A DNA stretch of 64,000 nucleotides, from positions 551,012 to 615,011 of the forward strand of contig PLWQ01000012.1 of the NCBI GenBank assembly GCA_003165595.1, read 5' to 3'. Below the pieces are notes generated by a model, which saw only the letters and a list, made by a program, of their open reading frames with translations, searched no databases and was not told the origin of the DNA. Origin of the DNA: Fibrobacterota bacterium (lineage in GTDB: Bacteria > Fibrobacterota > Chitinivibrionia > Chitinivibrionales > FEN-1185). A program made the translations under genes and the position numbers. Of this stretch, positions 8,749-16,240 are shown piece by piece. Each line of letters starts with the position of its first letter. The stretch's first letter is position 1.

Positions 8749-9581
8749 ATGTCCCTCGTAATACGCAGCGTGTAACGGACCGTTTGCCCCAGGGAAGGAA
8801 AGGAATAGCCGAAACCGCTCCAGGCGAGCCTGGACCCCACGAGCTCCCGCCCGCGGAACAACCGGCCTCCCTGGGCTTTTTCGGCGGTAAAGCTGGCGTG
8901 CGTGACCGATCCGCCAAACGAAGCTTCGCCGGCCTCTACTTCGTCCCAGCACCCTATTTTCTTACCGCCAAGCGATAACCCGGACGAATCGATGTAGCGC
9001 TGGAAAAAATGTGCACCCTGTTCGTTCATCAGGACAAATTCGGAAACGCCGCGCCCGGTGATACCGGACGTGTCGGCCTCAACCAAAAGCGTTCCGGCTT
9101 CTGCGTCCACCGTATACATTATCGCGACATTGTCGCTTTTCTCGGCGCACTCGTAAACGGTTTGCAGTCCGAATACCAGCCGGACCGCGCTTGATGCAGC
9201 AGTAAGAGCCGCGCGCGACAAGGGTATTGTACGGATGGCCGCTGCCAGCGAGTTTTTTATCCCGTAAACAAACCCGTTTCCGACGATACCTCTTCCCGGC
9301 CGGCAAATTTTCTCCTCCAGATTGAGCGTAAACCTTGCGGCGACCCTCCACACACTCTTGTCCCGCGTAAGCGACATCTCAACCGCGCCGGGAAACAACG
9401 CACGGATCCCCCGCTTGACAACCGGAACGCCGAACCCAACCGCCTCCTCTGCCAGACAGCGTCCGTTGTCACAAAGGAGCCATCCCTTTTGCAGGGCCGA
9501 GGTTGCGTACCCGTTGCCGGTGGCGCGACCGTCGTTCATGGAAAGGCTCAAGCCCCGTTGCAGGGGAATGGTGATGTTCAT
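8745..9581 (-). CDS. conserved-looking protein of unknown function
   Basis: A 278-residue protein without signal peptide or membrane segments. It is Gly/Val/Ala rich with alternating hydrophobic residues, suggesting an all-beta fold, and I recognise no domain. It overlaps the following radical SAM gene by four bases and lies 22 bases after the membrane glycosyltransferase gene, so all three are probably one transcript. The context suggests a role in modifying or binding a lipid-linked or glycosylated product, but this is only inference. Confidence 0.65.
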   Translation of the reverse strand: MNITIPLQRGLSLSMNDGRATGNGYATSALQKGWLLCDNGRCLAEEAVGFGVPVVKRGIRALFPGAVEMSLTRDKSVWRVAARFTLNLEEKICRPGRGIVGNGFVYGIKNSLAAAIRTIPLSRAALTAASSAVRLVFGLQTVYECAEKSDNVAIMYTVDAEAGTLLVEADTSGITGRGVSEFVLMNEQGAHFFQRYIDSSGLSLGGKKIGCWDEVEAGEASFGGSVTHASFTAEKAQGGRLFRGRELVGSRLAWSGFGYSFPSLGQTVRYTLRITRDM

Positions 9582-9603
9582 AGGGGTTTTCCCATCCGCG
9601 TTT

Positions 9604-10905
9604 TCATCGTTGCGCAGCCATGGCGGAAAGGGGCCCCTTTTTCATACAGGCCGCCACGATGGCCCATCCGGCAATAAACCATGCCGTCACGACGGCCGAC
9701 CGCGCGATCAGCCTTTCCATGCGACAATCCCCCGCAATCCTGAGCAGTTGTTCCATGATGTGCGGCATGCCGGGGAAAAACACTAATGCCACGGAGGCAT
9801 TGAAAATACTGAACGCAAGAGTCAAGACCCACACGGCATGCAAAAGCGGTCTCGGAAGGCCGCCCCCTGACACGGCAATAACCAGGAAGGGGATCAGCAC
9901 AACGATGTTCGGCTCGGACAGCCAGGAGCGCGTAAGAAAAAACACAAGGAGCAGCGCGGCGGATTTCTTAAGGAGGTCATCGAGCCCTCCAATGCCCCCG
10001 CGCAAGAAGAATATCGCGAGGCAAAGCGCCGGGACCCACAAAAACCCCGCAAGCTGCCACTGGCCGTTAAGTCGAGACGCATTCGGAATAAATTCCAGAA
10101 ACGCAAGGAACGACATTCCCCCACCCGCAATAAAATGCACGTTCCAGTTCCTTACAATAACAGCCGGGTCCCATCCAAATACGATAAACGGTCCGGCACA
10201 TGAAAATAAAACAACCATGGAAAAGACAAATCCAAACCACGCGGCCTGCCGCCAGGACCGCGATAACAGGTACATAACGGCTACGGGGACAAGGGGAAGT
10301 GCTATCGGTTTAAAGGCGATTGCCAAGCCAAGAAGAAAAGCCGACCGTCCGTACTTCCCCGAATCAAGAAGAATGAGCGCCGCAAGCGACAGTGCGGCTA
10401 CAATGGAATCGATTTGGCCCCACGCCGCCGTAGCATACAGGATAAACGGATTGAAGAGCATGAAAATCCATGCGCTCCGCGTAGCCCGGGCCGAAACGCC
10501 CAATTTCCCAAGGACCTCCTTTACGAGGAATGCGAGCCATATGTTGGCCGCGATGATGGGAAGCTTGATCGCCAGATTGTATGCAAGCAGGCCGGGGGCG
10601 GCGGCATATACGCATTTATAGATTAATGCGAGCAGCAGCGGCCAGGGCGGCGGATACCCGATCGTGGTGAATTCCTTGAACAGCCAGCTGTGGAAGACCG
10701 CACTCAGGTCATGCGCTAAATAGGGATTTTGGCCTGCCGCCGTCAGAAAACCCGCCGCCATGTTGACGCGCATGTCAATGAGGTGTCCGAAGAACAGCGC
10801 GAGCGTAAGCTGCACGCTAACGCTCAATGCCAAAGGCCACAGCTCCCGGGGCCACAACCGGTCGAGGCACGTACCCAGCGGCTTGTTGAATGGGAAAAGG
10901 GGCAT
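9604..10905 (-). CDS. GT-C type polytopic membrane glycosyltransferase
   Basis: A 433-residue integral membrane protein with about ten to twelve hydrophobic segments. The pattern resembles polyprenyl-phosphate-dependent mannosyl/glucosyltransferases of the GT-C fold: an early periplasmic loop with GYPPPWPLLLALIYK, then FNPFILYATAAWGQIDSIVAALSLAA, then LGLAIAFKPIALPLVPV. The WGQID segment and the Lys-Pro in the following helix are typical of the DUF2029/PIG-M-like group. It would act at the inner membrane, transferring a sugar from a lipid carrier to an acceptor outside. It lies 22 bases upstream of the unknown protein gene, in the same run as a radical SAM enzyme. The acceptor is unknown. Confidence 0.75.
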   Translation of the reverse strand: MPLFPFNKPLGTCLDRLWPRELWPLALSVSVQLTLALFFGHLIDMRVNMAAGFLTAAGQNPYLAHDLSAVFHSWLFKEFTTIGYPPPWPLLLALIYKCVYAAAPGLLAYNLAIKLPIIAANIWLAFLVKEVLGKLGVSARATRSAWIFMLFNPFILYATAAWGQIDSIVAALSLAALILLDSGKYGRSAFLLGLAIAFKPIALPLVPVAVMYLLSRSWRQAAWFGFVFSMVVLFSCAGPFIVFGWDPAVIVRNWNVHFIAGGGMSFLAFLEFIPNASRLNGQWQLAGFLWVPALCLAIFFLRGGIGGLDDLLKKSAALLLVFFLTRSWLSEPNIVVLIPFLVIAVSGGGLPRPLLHAVWVLTLAFSIFNASVALVFFPGMPHIMEQLLRIAGDCRMERLIARSAVVTAWFIAGWAIVAACMKKGPLSAMAAQR

Positions 10906-11008
10906 GGCAAAAGGCCCTCATAAACCCGCAATTGATTTAACGAAACGATAACGCAACATTGATGTCACGGCCTTAAAGTTTGGCTGCACACAAAGCGCGA
11001 CGAAGCAG

Positions 11009-11980
11009 CTAGCGCAACAGCCAGCTCCGCAAGGCCGTCAGCGACGCGCTGTCGACCTCAAACCTGAAATCTGGCTCGCCATTTTTGCACATGTCGAACC
11101 AAAGCATCGCCTCAATACAGGGATTACAGTCCATGAACGATAATACCTGGCCCAGCCACTCCGGCTTTCGTTCATCGGCGGCGCAGCCGATTTCGGTGAT
11201 CCATACCGGCTTTCCCAGGCTCCGTGCAGCAACAAGTGATTGGCCGAAAATATCCCAAAACGATTGCCATTCATGGCCTGCCGCGGCATCGTCACCGAAA
11301 TTGTATCCGTCAAGGCCGACGATGTCCACCACGGAATCGCCAGGATAATACGCCATGATACCGTCCTGCGCCCTCATGGTGCCCCACAGCACGCCGGGCG
11401 CAAACACCCACTCCACATTGTCCGCCTTTTCCTGCGTAAAGACTCCGTGCGCGTGGCGCCATGCGGACAAGAATTCCGCGGGCTTTTCGCCCCATGGAAA
11501 CCAATACCCGTTCATTTCATACCCGAAACGCAAGTACACGGGAACTGCGGCCAGTTTTGCCTGCCTGGCAAAAACCGCGAGCGTGCTGTCCCATGCTCCC
11601 TGCGCTATCTCTCTCAGCAAGGTATCATTCCTGAGGGAATCACACCGGAGCGACATGAGATTCAGGCTTATGACGGTGCCTATGGCGCGGCCGGCATTGG
11701 AGGAAACAACGGTCAAGGGAAAAGGATCGTCGATCTGCTGGAACCAAAGGATGTACGCCGGTTTGGTGCCGAACAGTGAGGTAAAGGTATCCAGGGTCGA
11801 GGAATAATCAGAATAGAGCTTGTCGGAAAAGAACCCGAACCGCTGGCTATTGGAACGGATAGTGACAGAAGCGCCTTCGCAGATAACACGTGGCTCAGGA
11901 GGCGGTGTTGGTTGAGTACCACAGAGGCACAGAGCCACCAGGGAGCACGCAGCCATCCGCAGGCATAAGACGCTGTGCAT
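11009..11980 (-). CDS. glycoside hydrolase family 26-like (mannanase-type) lipoprotein
   Basis: A 323-residue probable exported (1,4)-beta-mannanase/glucanase of clan GH-A. RFGYEMNGYWFPWG carries the acid/base Glu155 and WITEIGC the nucleophile Glu263, the spacing expected for GH26. The N-terminus is hydrophobic and ends ALCLCG, a loose lipobox, so it may be a lipoprotein. The ATG at 11980 sits unusually close to AAGGGA, and the internal ATG eight codons later is an alternative. It lies 24 bases after the TIM-barrel hydrolase gene on the same strand. The DNA encoding the signal peptide contains the ACCACAGAGG-type repeat described elsewhere. Confidence 0.78.
   Translation of the reverse strand: MHSVLCLRMAACSLVALCLCGTQPTPPPEPRVICEGASVTIRSNSQRFGFFSDKLYSDYSSTLDTFTSLFGTKPAYILWFQQIDDPFPLTVVSSNAGRAIGTVISLNLMSLRCDSLRNDTLLREIAQGAWDSTLAVFARQAKLAAVPVYLRFGYEMNGYWFPWGEKPAEFLSAWRHAHGVFTQEKADNVEWVFAPGVLWGTMRAQDGIMAYYPGDSVVDIVGLDGYNFGDDAAAGHEWQSFWDIFGQSLVAARSLGKPVWITEIGCAADERKPEWLGQVLSFMDCNPCIEAMLWFDMCKNGEPDFRFEVDSASLTALRSWLLR
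11918..11934. repeat. ACCACRGAGG-type short repeat, copy 1 (inside GH26 signal-peptide codons)
   Basis: A 17-base sequence beginning ACCACAGAGG and ending GCACAGAG. It is 16/17 identical to the copy at 46002-46018 and related to 42937-42954. Here it lies inside the coding sequence for the signal peptide of the GH26-like protein. Confidence 0.5.
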
Positions 11981-12004
11981 TCCCTTGAAAATGACGGACT
12001 CCCT

Positions 12005-13480
12005 TTACCGTTGCAAAAGCACCGGTACCACGAACGCGCCGGCGGAGCCCGAGACCGCGGCGTAATACACGCCCGCTCCGAGCTTTGTTCCTTTGGAATC
12101 TGCGCAGTCCCAGACCGCAGCTCCGGTGTTTACGGCTATTGTGCGAAGTAGGACGCCGGAGCAGGAATAAATTTTGATTTCCCGCGAAAACCCCAGAGGC
12201 AGGAAAAAATTGACAGCAGGGCCATGACCCGCATATTTCACCCGCGAAGAAGGGGACACATCACCGGCTGTTTTGTCAAAGCCCACGGCCAGTCCTGGAT
12301 TCATAATATAGACGTGCGCGGGATCGGTTTTTACGAACTTGTCGGAGAACGACGAGCCCGCCGGCGTAATTGTCCTGTTCTCGTCGAACACCGTGACGGT
12401 CCCCTGCAATCCGGGCACGGTGATTGTGGCCTGCTGGGTGTCGAGAGCCCCCGCAAGGTTGATGATGCTGGCCGCGATTACATACAGTTTACCGTCGGAT
12501 TCCTTTGCGCAGAACTCAATCTTTCCCTTTGTGTCGCTTCCCTGCACCGTTACGGCGATCTTGGAATCGGGCGAGCACAGCGGCCCGGTAAGCGCCGTAA
12601 TGCGGCCATTCACCTGTTTGAGCATCGCAATTTGCGAGTCGGAAATGCAGCACTGGGAATAGCCCGGGCATTTCCACGAATGCGTGAAATAGCCGATGGC
12701 GTTGGCTCCATTGATAATAGCGAGCCAGACCTCGTCGGTGATTTCGCAGGGGTACGGCCCGTCGTCGGCGCCGCGCGACGGTATCGAACACCACTGGCCC
12801 GAGGTATTGACGCACTCGATCCACTGAAAGGTGGATTTCCGGTTACTTGTGTATTTTGTCACAAGCTCATTCTGGCTGTCTCCCACCTTGTACACCCAAT
12901 CGGGCCTGCACCAGCCGTATACGGGATAATAGTCGAACCCGATGAGGTCGGTGTATTTTGGATAGGAATAGTACATTGAGTCACTGCCGTTCATCCAGGC
13001 CGGCAGCCCGTCTCCGCTGTAGAAACCGGTGGTTATAGTGAGAAAGGCCGGGTGCGCCTGGTCGACCACCTTGATGCTGTCGTATTCGAGGCGGATCGCC
13101 GATGGGGTCACCTTGTTGGAGCTGAGGTCCGGCTCGTCGCCGAAGACCCACCCGAGCATGGCCGGGTGGCTTTTGACAGACGCAACTTCCCCCGCGTTCC
13201 ACGACGGCACGGCATAGACACCCTGCGCCTGGGCGGCATTGCAGTAGTCCAGCGACGTCGAGTTGTCTCCCTGCCCGACAAACGTGTTGATCCCATAGCC
13301 TTTCTCGATTGCGATGCGCGAGGCGTTTTGCAGCCAGGTCATGATGGGAAAGAACTGTTTGCCATCGACAAGAACTTCATTGTTGGGGCCGAAGGTGACG
13401 CTGGCGCAGAAAACGGCGACCGGCACAATGAGCAACAAACCCGACAAGAGCAGGAGGGAATGTCTGAACCCGAAACGCAT
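12005..13480 (-). CDS. secreted TIM-barrel glycoside-hydrolase-like protein with sorting-like tail
   Basis: A 491-residue exported protein. The start at 13480 is supported by CGAGGAGG seven bases before it. A signal peptide (LLLLSGLLLIVPVAVFCAS) is followed by FGPNNEVLVDGKQFFPIM, the usual opening of GH2/GH42-type TIM barrels, then GWVFGDEPD (likely acid/base-type Glu), LIGFDYYPV, and a later FQWIECVN that could hold the second carboxylate. The C-terminal about 80 residues (EIKIYSCSGVLLRTI, then LGAGVYYAAVSG) resemble the FlgD-like/type IX sorting tail. Probably a polysaccharide-active enzyme; exact family and substrate are not assignable. It is the first gene of the minus-strand run towards the radical SAM gene. 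Confidence 0.65.
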   Translation of the reverse strand: MRFGFRHSLLLLSGLLLIVPVAVFCASVTFGPNNEVLVDGKQFFPIMTWLQNASRIAIEKGYGINTFVGQGDNSTSLDYCNAAQAQGVYAVPSWNAGEVASVKSHPAMLGWVFGDEPDLSSNKVTPSAIRLEYDSIKVVDQAHPAFLTITTGFYSGDGLPAWMNGSDSMYYSYPKYTDLIGFDYYPVYGWCRPDWVYKVGDSQNELVTKYTSNRKSTFQWIECVNTSGQWCSIPSRGADDGPYPCEITDEVWLAIINGANAIGYFTHSWKCPGYSQCCISDSQIAMLKQVNGRITALTGPLCSPDSKIAVTVQGSDTKGKIEFCAKESDGKLYVIAASIINLAGALDTQQATITVPGLQGTVTVFDENRTITPAGSSFSDKFVKTDPAHVYIMNPGLAVGFDKTAGDVSPSSRVKYAGHGPAVNFFLPLGFSREIKIYSCSGVLLRTIAVNTGAAVWDCADSKGTKLGAGVYYAAVSGSAGAFVVPVLLQR

Positions 13481-13796
13481 GACCGCCTCCTCGGAAAAAA
13501 TATACCTTTACGCACCTTCTATACTTTGGCGGGGCGAGAGCAGGGTCGGTGGTAATCCATTCCTTGTGTATCCATCCAACTTTGTTTATACGTGCAGCGG
13601 CGACCGGTATTTAAGGCTTTTTTCTGAACGGGAAAGAATTCGGGAACAAGGATCCGGCGATTCGTTGATGCACAGGCGGTTGGGTGCCCCGCGTACCTAA
13701 ATGACGAATCGCCGCCCGGCATCGGGACAGCTGAACGGGCGAACCCCTGCTGCAAGCCTCGCGATCTGCCAGGCGCTTGGCGCCCGGTGTCTTTGC
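13481..13796. other. intergenic region without recognised gene
   Basis: This 316-base gap lies between two minus-strand genes. It contains the upstream region of the TIM-barrel hydrolase gene and, just past the stop of the next gene, an 8-bp hairpin at 13769-13787 (CCAGGCGC / GCGCCCGG) without a T-run. I see no ORF with coding character. Confidence 0.4.
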
Positions 13797-14609
13797 TTAT
13801 TTCGCTCCCGTCAACGTAATCTCCGCCTTCTCGTGCCACACCACACTCACGTCCCCCACCATGGCCAGAGGCGCAGTGAAGTTCATTTCGGCATTAAGGA
13901 TGCAGCCCGCGCGCACGTCGATCACCGCGGTGCCGTTGCCTTGGCCGAACACGGGGATGTCGGTGAGAGCCGAGCTGTCCGGTTTGCCGCTTCCGGCATA
14001 ACGGAATTTCCAGCTTATCAAGGCCGAGTCGCCTGTGAGCACGTTGAGGGTGTAGTTGCGATAGACTTCGCAGGTGACCTTGCCACGCGCCGTTTGCATG
14101 GGGACCAGGTCGGTGCGTTCCCAGGTGAAGCCCTGCTTCACCGGCTTTGCCGGAAGCGCAGGCAGGAGCTTGGCAAGCTGCCGGTACAGATCCCATTCAA
14201 GGTAATTGCTCGCCGGCATTTCCACGGAGGTATCTATGGTCGGGAATCCGTTTGCCAGCGAGAGCGAGTAATCGGCCTTGATCAGCTTGTCGCGGATTTC
14301 CTTCTGCAGGTCTTCCTTGTACACGTCCGATTTGACCGCTACGCTGTCGACCTTGATCCCGAGCTTGGCGGCGCCCTTTTTCGTGGCGGTGAAAGAACAC
14401 CGGATCTCCGTTGACTTTGCTGTGTTCGAGGATTTCTGGCGAAAATTTCCCTGGGAGGTGTAGGTCGCTGCATAATTCCACTGTTTTTTGGCGCTGTAAT
14501 CGGCTTTCAGCACCACGCCGTCGGCGGCGGGTTTGTCCTTGGCAAAACCCGAGAGGGCCGCTGCGCCAACGACGCACGCGGCGACAATTGCATTGCATTG
14601 TCTGTTCAT
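13797..14609 (-). CDS. secreted protein of unknown function
   Basis: A 270-residue exported protein. The ATG at 14609 starts a clear signal peptide (NAIVAACVVGAAALSGFAKD) and is preferred although the frame is open further upstream, where it would run into the divergent YceH gene. The mature part is rich in Lys, Thr and Ser and looks like a beta-rich, possibly lipocalin- or barrel-like periplasmic protein (repeated amphipathic strands, for example YLEWDLYRQLAKLLPALP and KVTCEVYRNYTLNVLTGD). I recognise no domain. It is monocistronic and divergent from yceH with a 144-base gap holding both promoters. Confidence 0.6.
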   Translation of the reverse strand: MNRQCNAIVAACVVGAAALSGFAKDKPAADGVVLKADYSAKKQWNYAATYTSQGNFRQKSSNTAKSTEIRCSFTATKKGAAKLGIKVDSVAVKSDVYKEDLQKEIRDKLIKADYSLSLANGFPTIDTSVEMPASNYLEWDLYRQLAKLLPALPAKPVKQGFTWERTDLVPMQTARGKVTCEVYRNYTLNVLTGDSALISWKFRYAGSGKPDSSALTDIPVFGQGNGTAVIDVRAGCILNAEMNFTAPLAMVGDVSVVWHEKAEITLTGAK

Positions 14610-14753
14610 AAGAGCTCGCTTTCCTGAAGGTTGTGGACGGGGCGCCAACGCGGCGGCGTCCCGGATTAAAAATGGATTGCGGAACGCCGGCGCGACAGTA
14701 ATATTTTGATGCTGGACTTGTGAGAAGATGGTTCCTCGTCGAAAGGAAGATAC

Positions 14754-15518
14754 ATGGCCCTTGTCCTTACACCCGTTGAAGTCCGCGTGCTCGGCTCGCT
14801 TGTCGAAAAGGAACTCACCACGCCCGAATACTACCCGCTTACCCTCAACTCGCTCGTGGCCGCATGCAACCAGAAATCCAACCGCGATCCGGCAATGACG
14901 TTGTCCGACGACGACGTCGCCATGGCCCTCGAATCTTTGCGCGGTAAGAACCTGGCATGGCAGCTCTCCACCGCCGGGGGAAGGGTGCCCAAATTCGAGC
15001 ACAATCTTCCTGCGCGGCTTTCAATTGCGGCGCAGGACAAGGCCGATGCCGCCTTGGCCGACGGAAACGATCCGTCCCCGGACGGCAGCACCGCAGGCAG
15101 CCGGTCGGTTGCCTCGAACCTCATGCGCAAAGAACTGTCGGTGCTCACCTCGCTCATGCTGCGCGGACCGCTTACGGCCGGCGAGCTTCGCGGCGTTACC
15201 GCGCGGATGTTCCCGTTTTCGAGCATTGACGAAGTGGAAGAATGCATGGCGAGGTTGGGGAGCCCGCGGTTCGGGCAGCTCGTTGTGAAGCTGCCCCGTC
15301 AGCCGGGCATGAAAGAACAGCGGTTTATGCACTGCTTCTTTGACGACGCGCCGGCGCAGGCGATCCCGTCTCCGGCCGCAAGCATCGCCGCGCCGGTGAC
15401 GGTCGCCGGCTCGGTAAACGAGCGGTTCGCCATGCTGGAGCAAAAGGTGAATATGCTGGCCGACGAAATTGTGGCGATCAAGCAGGCGTTTGGAGAATTC
15501 AGGAAGCTCGTGGAATAG
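14754..15518 (+). CDS. yceH: YceH family protein (DUF480, UPF0502)
   Basis: A 254-residue protein matching the YceH family of tandem winged-helix proteins. The N-terminus LTPVEVRVLGSLVEKELTTP is followed by YYPLTLNSLVAACNQKSNRDP, the family signature. A second winged-helix repeat follows (LMLRGPLTAGELRGVTARM). The last about 35 residues form a heptad-patterned coiled coil (FAMLEQKVNMLADEIVAIK). Family size is 210-260, so it is complete. The ATG at 14754 follows GGAAG. The molecular function of this family is not established. It is a single plus-strand gene between divergent and convergent minus-strand neighbours. Confidence 0.92.
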   Translation: MALVLTPVEVRVLGSLVEKELTTPEYYPLTLNSLVAACNQKSNRDPAMTLSDDDVAMALESLRGKNLAWQLSTAGGRVPKFEHNLPARLSIAAQDKADAALADGNDPSPDGSTAGSRSVASNLMRKELSVLTSLMLRGPLTAGELRGVTARMFPFSSIDEVEECMARLGSPRFGQLVVKLPRQPGMKEQRFMHCFFDDAPAQAIPSPAASIAAPVTVAGSVNERFAMLEQKVNMLADEIVAIKQAFGEFRKLVE

Positions 15519-15709
15519 CAAAGCCCGCTAACCCCCGCGACTTGCGTTAGGGTTCTTCAATGGGCGCATCGCCGCCCGCCCGTGGCGTTCGCAATTGCGC
15601 CAGAAATGCCGCCACCCCGGTGTCCCCCTCCGCCGGCGACCACGTCGCCTGCGCGGGGAAGCGGCCGCCCGGACGGAAAGATCGCGAAACACCTCTGTGC
15701 CGAATACCT

Positions 15710-16051
15710 TCATACCCCTCGCTCCTTTTGCACTGTAGCTCCGCGCACGAGTATCATTTTCTTTTCTCTCCCGAGTTTCTTGACCGCATGCTCGCGCCTG
15801 AGAGCGTGGCTCCTGGATCGGCACGGTTCGCAGTACACGAGCGAAAGCGGGCCGCGGCCACGGGTGTATCGCGCTCCCCTGCCTGCGCGGTGGCGGGCCA
15901 GTCGGGCCGCAACATCGGGAGTGGCGCCGGTGTAGAGAGTCCGGTCGCCGCATTCCAGGATGTAAACAAACCATCTGGCATGACGCTTGCAGGGCTTCTT
16001 TGTATGACTCTCGGCGGCAGATTTCGAACGTCGCGATGGTTTTTGGGGCAT
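15710..16051 (-). CDS. GIY-YIG nuclease superfamily protein (YhbQ/UPF0213-like)
   Basis: A single-domain GIY-YIG protein. FVYILECGDRTLYTGAT gives the two family half-motifs (VYI and LYTGAT), followed by an Arg-His pair (LARHRAG), ARYTRGRGPLSLVY and the basic ALRREHAVKKLGR end. At 113 residues from the ATG at 16051 it fits the 90-115 residue YhbQ group; a start at 16108 would add 19 basic residues. It probably acts on DNA. The gene is antisense to a long open plus-strand frame that precedes the subtilisin gene; that frame is not coding. Confidence 0.82.
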   Translation of the reverse strand: MPQKPSRRSKSAAESHTKKPCKRHARWFVYILECGDRTLYTGATPDVAARLARHRAGRGARYTRGRGPLSLVYCEPCRSRSHALRREHAVKKLGREKKMILVRGATVQKERGV

Positions 16052-16179
16052 AGTCGCAAAATAACTTTCCGCAGCCACACGTTTGTGGCGCTGAACCAGG
16101 AACTTCACTTGGGCCGCCGTCGCTCATCGGCGGGGCGCCTGAAATCACCTACAGTATTTGCAAGCATGAGTAACAAATT

Positions 16180-16209
16180 TTGGCAATTTCCCAAATCGCG
16201 TGCTATACT
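16180..16209 (+). promoter_or_regulatory. sigma-70-type promoter of the subtilisin gene
   Basis: TTGGCA at 16180-16185, an 18-base spacer, and TATACT at 16204-16209. The predicted start, about 16216, lies 25 bases before the ATG at 16241. Confidence 0.6.
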
Positions 16210-16240
16210 ATGTTCAGGGACTGCGGTGAGGAGTATGCGC

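Noticed and set aside
15560-16240. Long plus-strand open frame running directly into the subtilisin gene
   Set aside because: The translation is Arg/Pro/Ser rich and low in hydrophobic patterning, overlaps the GIY-YIG gene on the other strand, and a promoter, ribosome site and signal peptide mark the real start at 16241.
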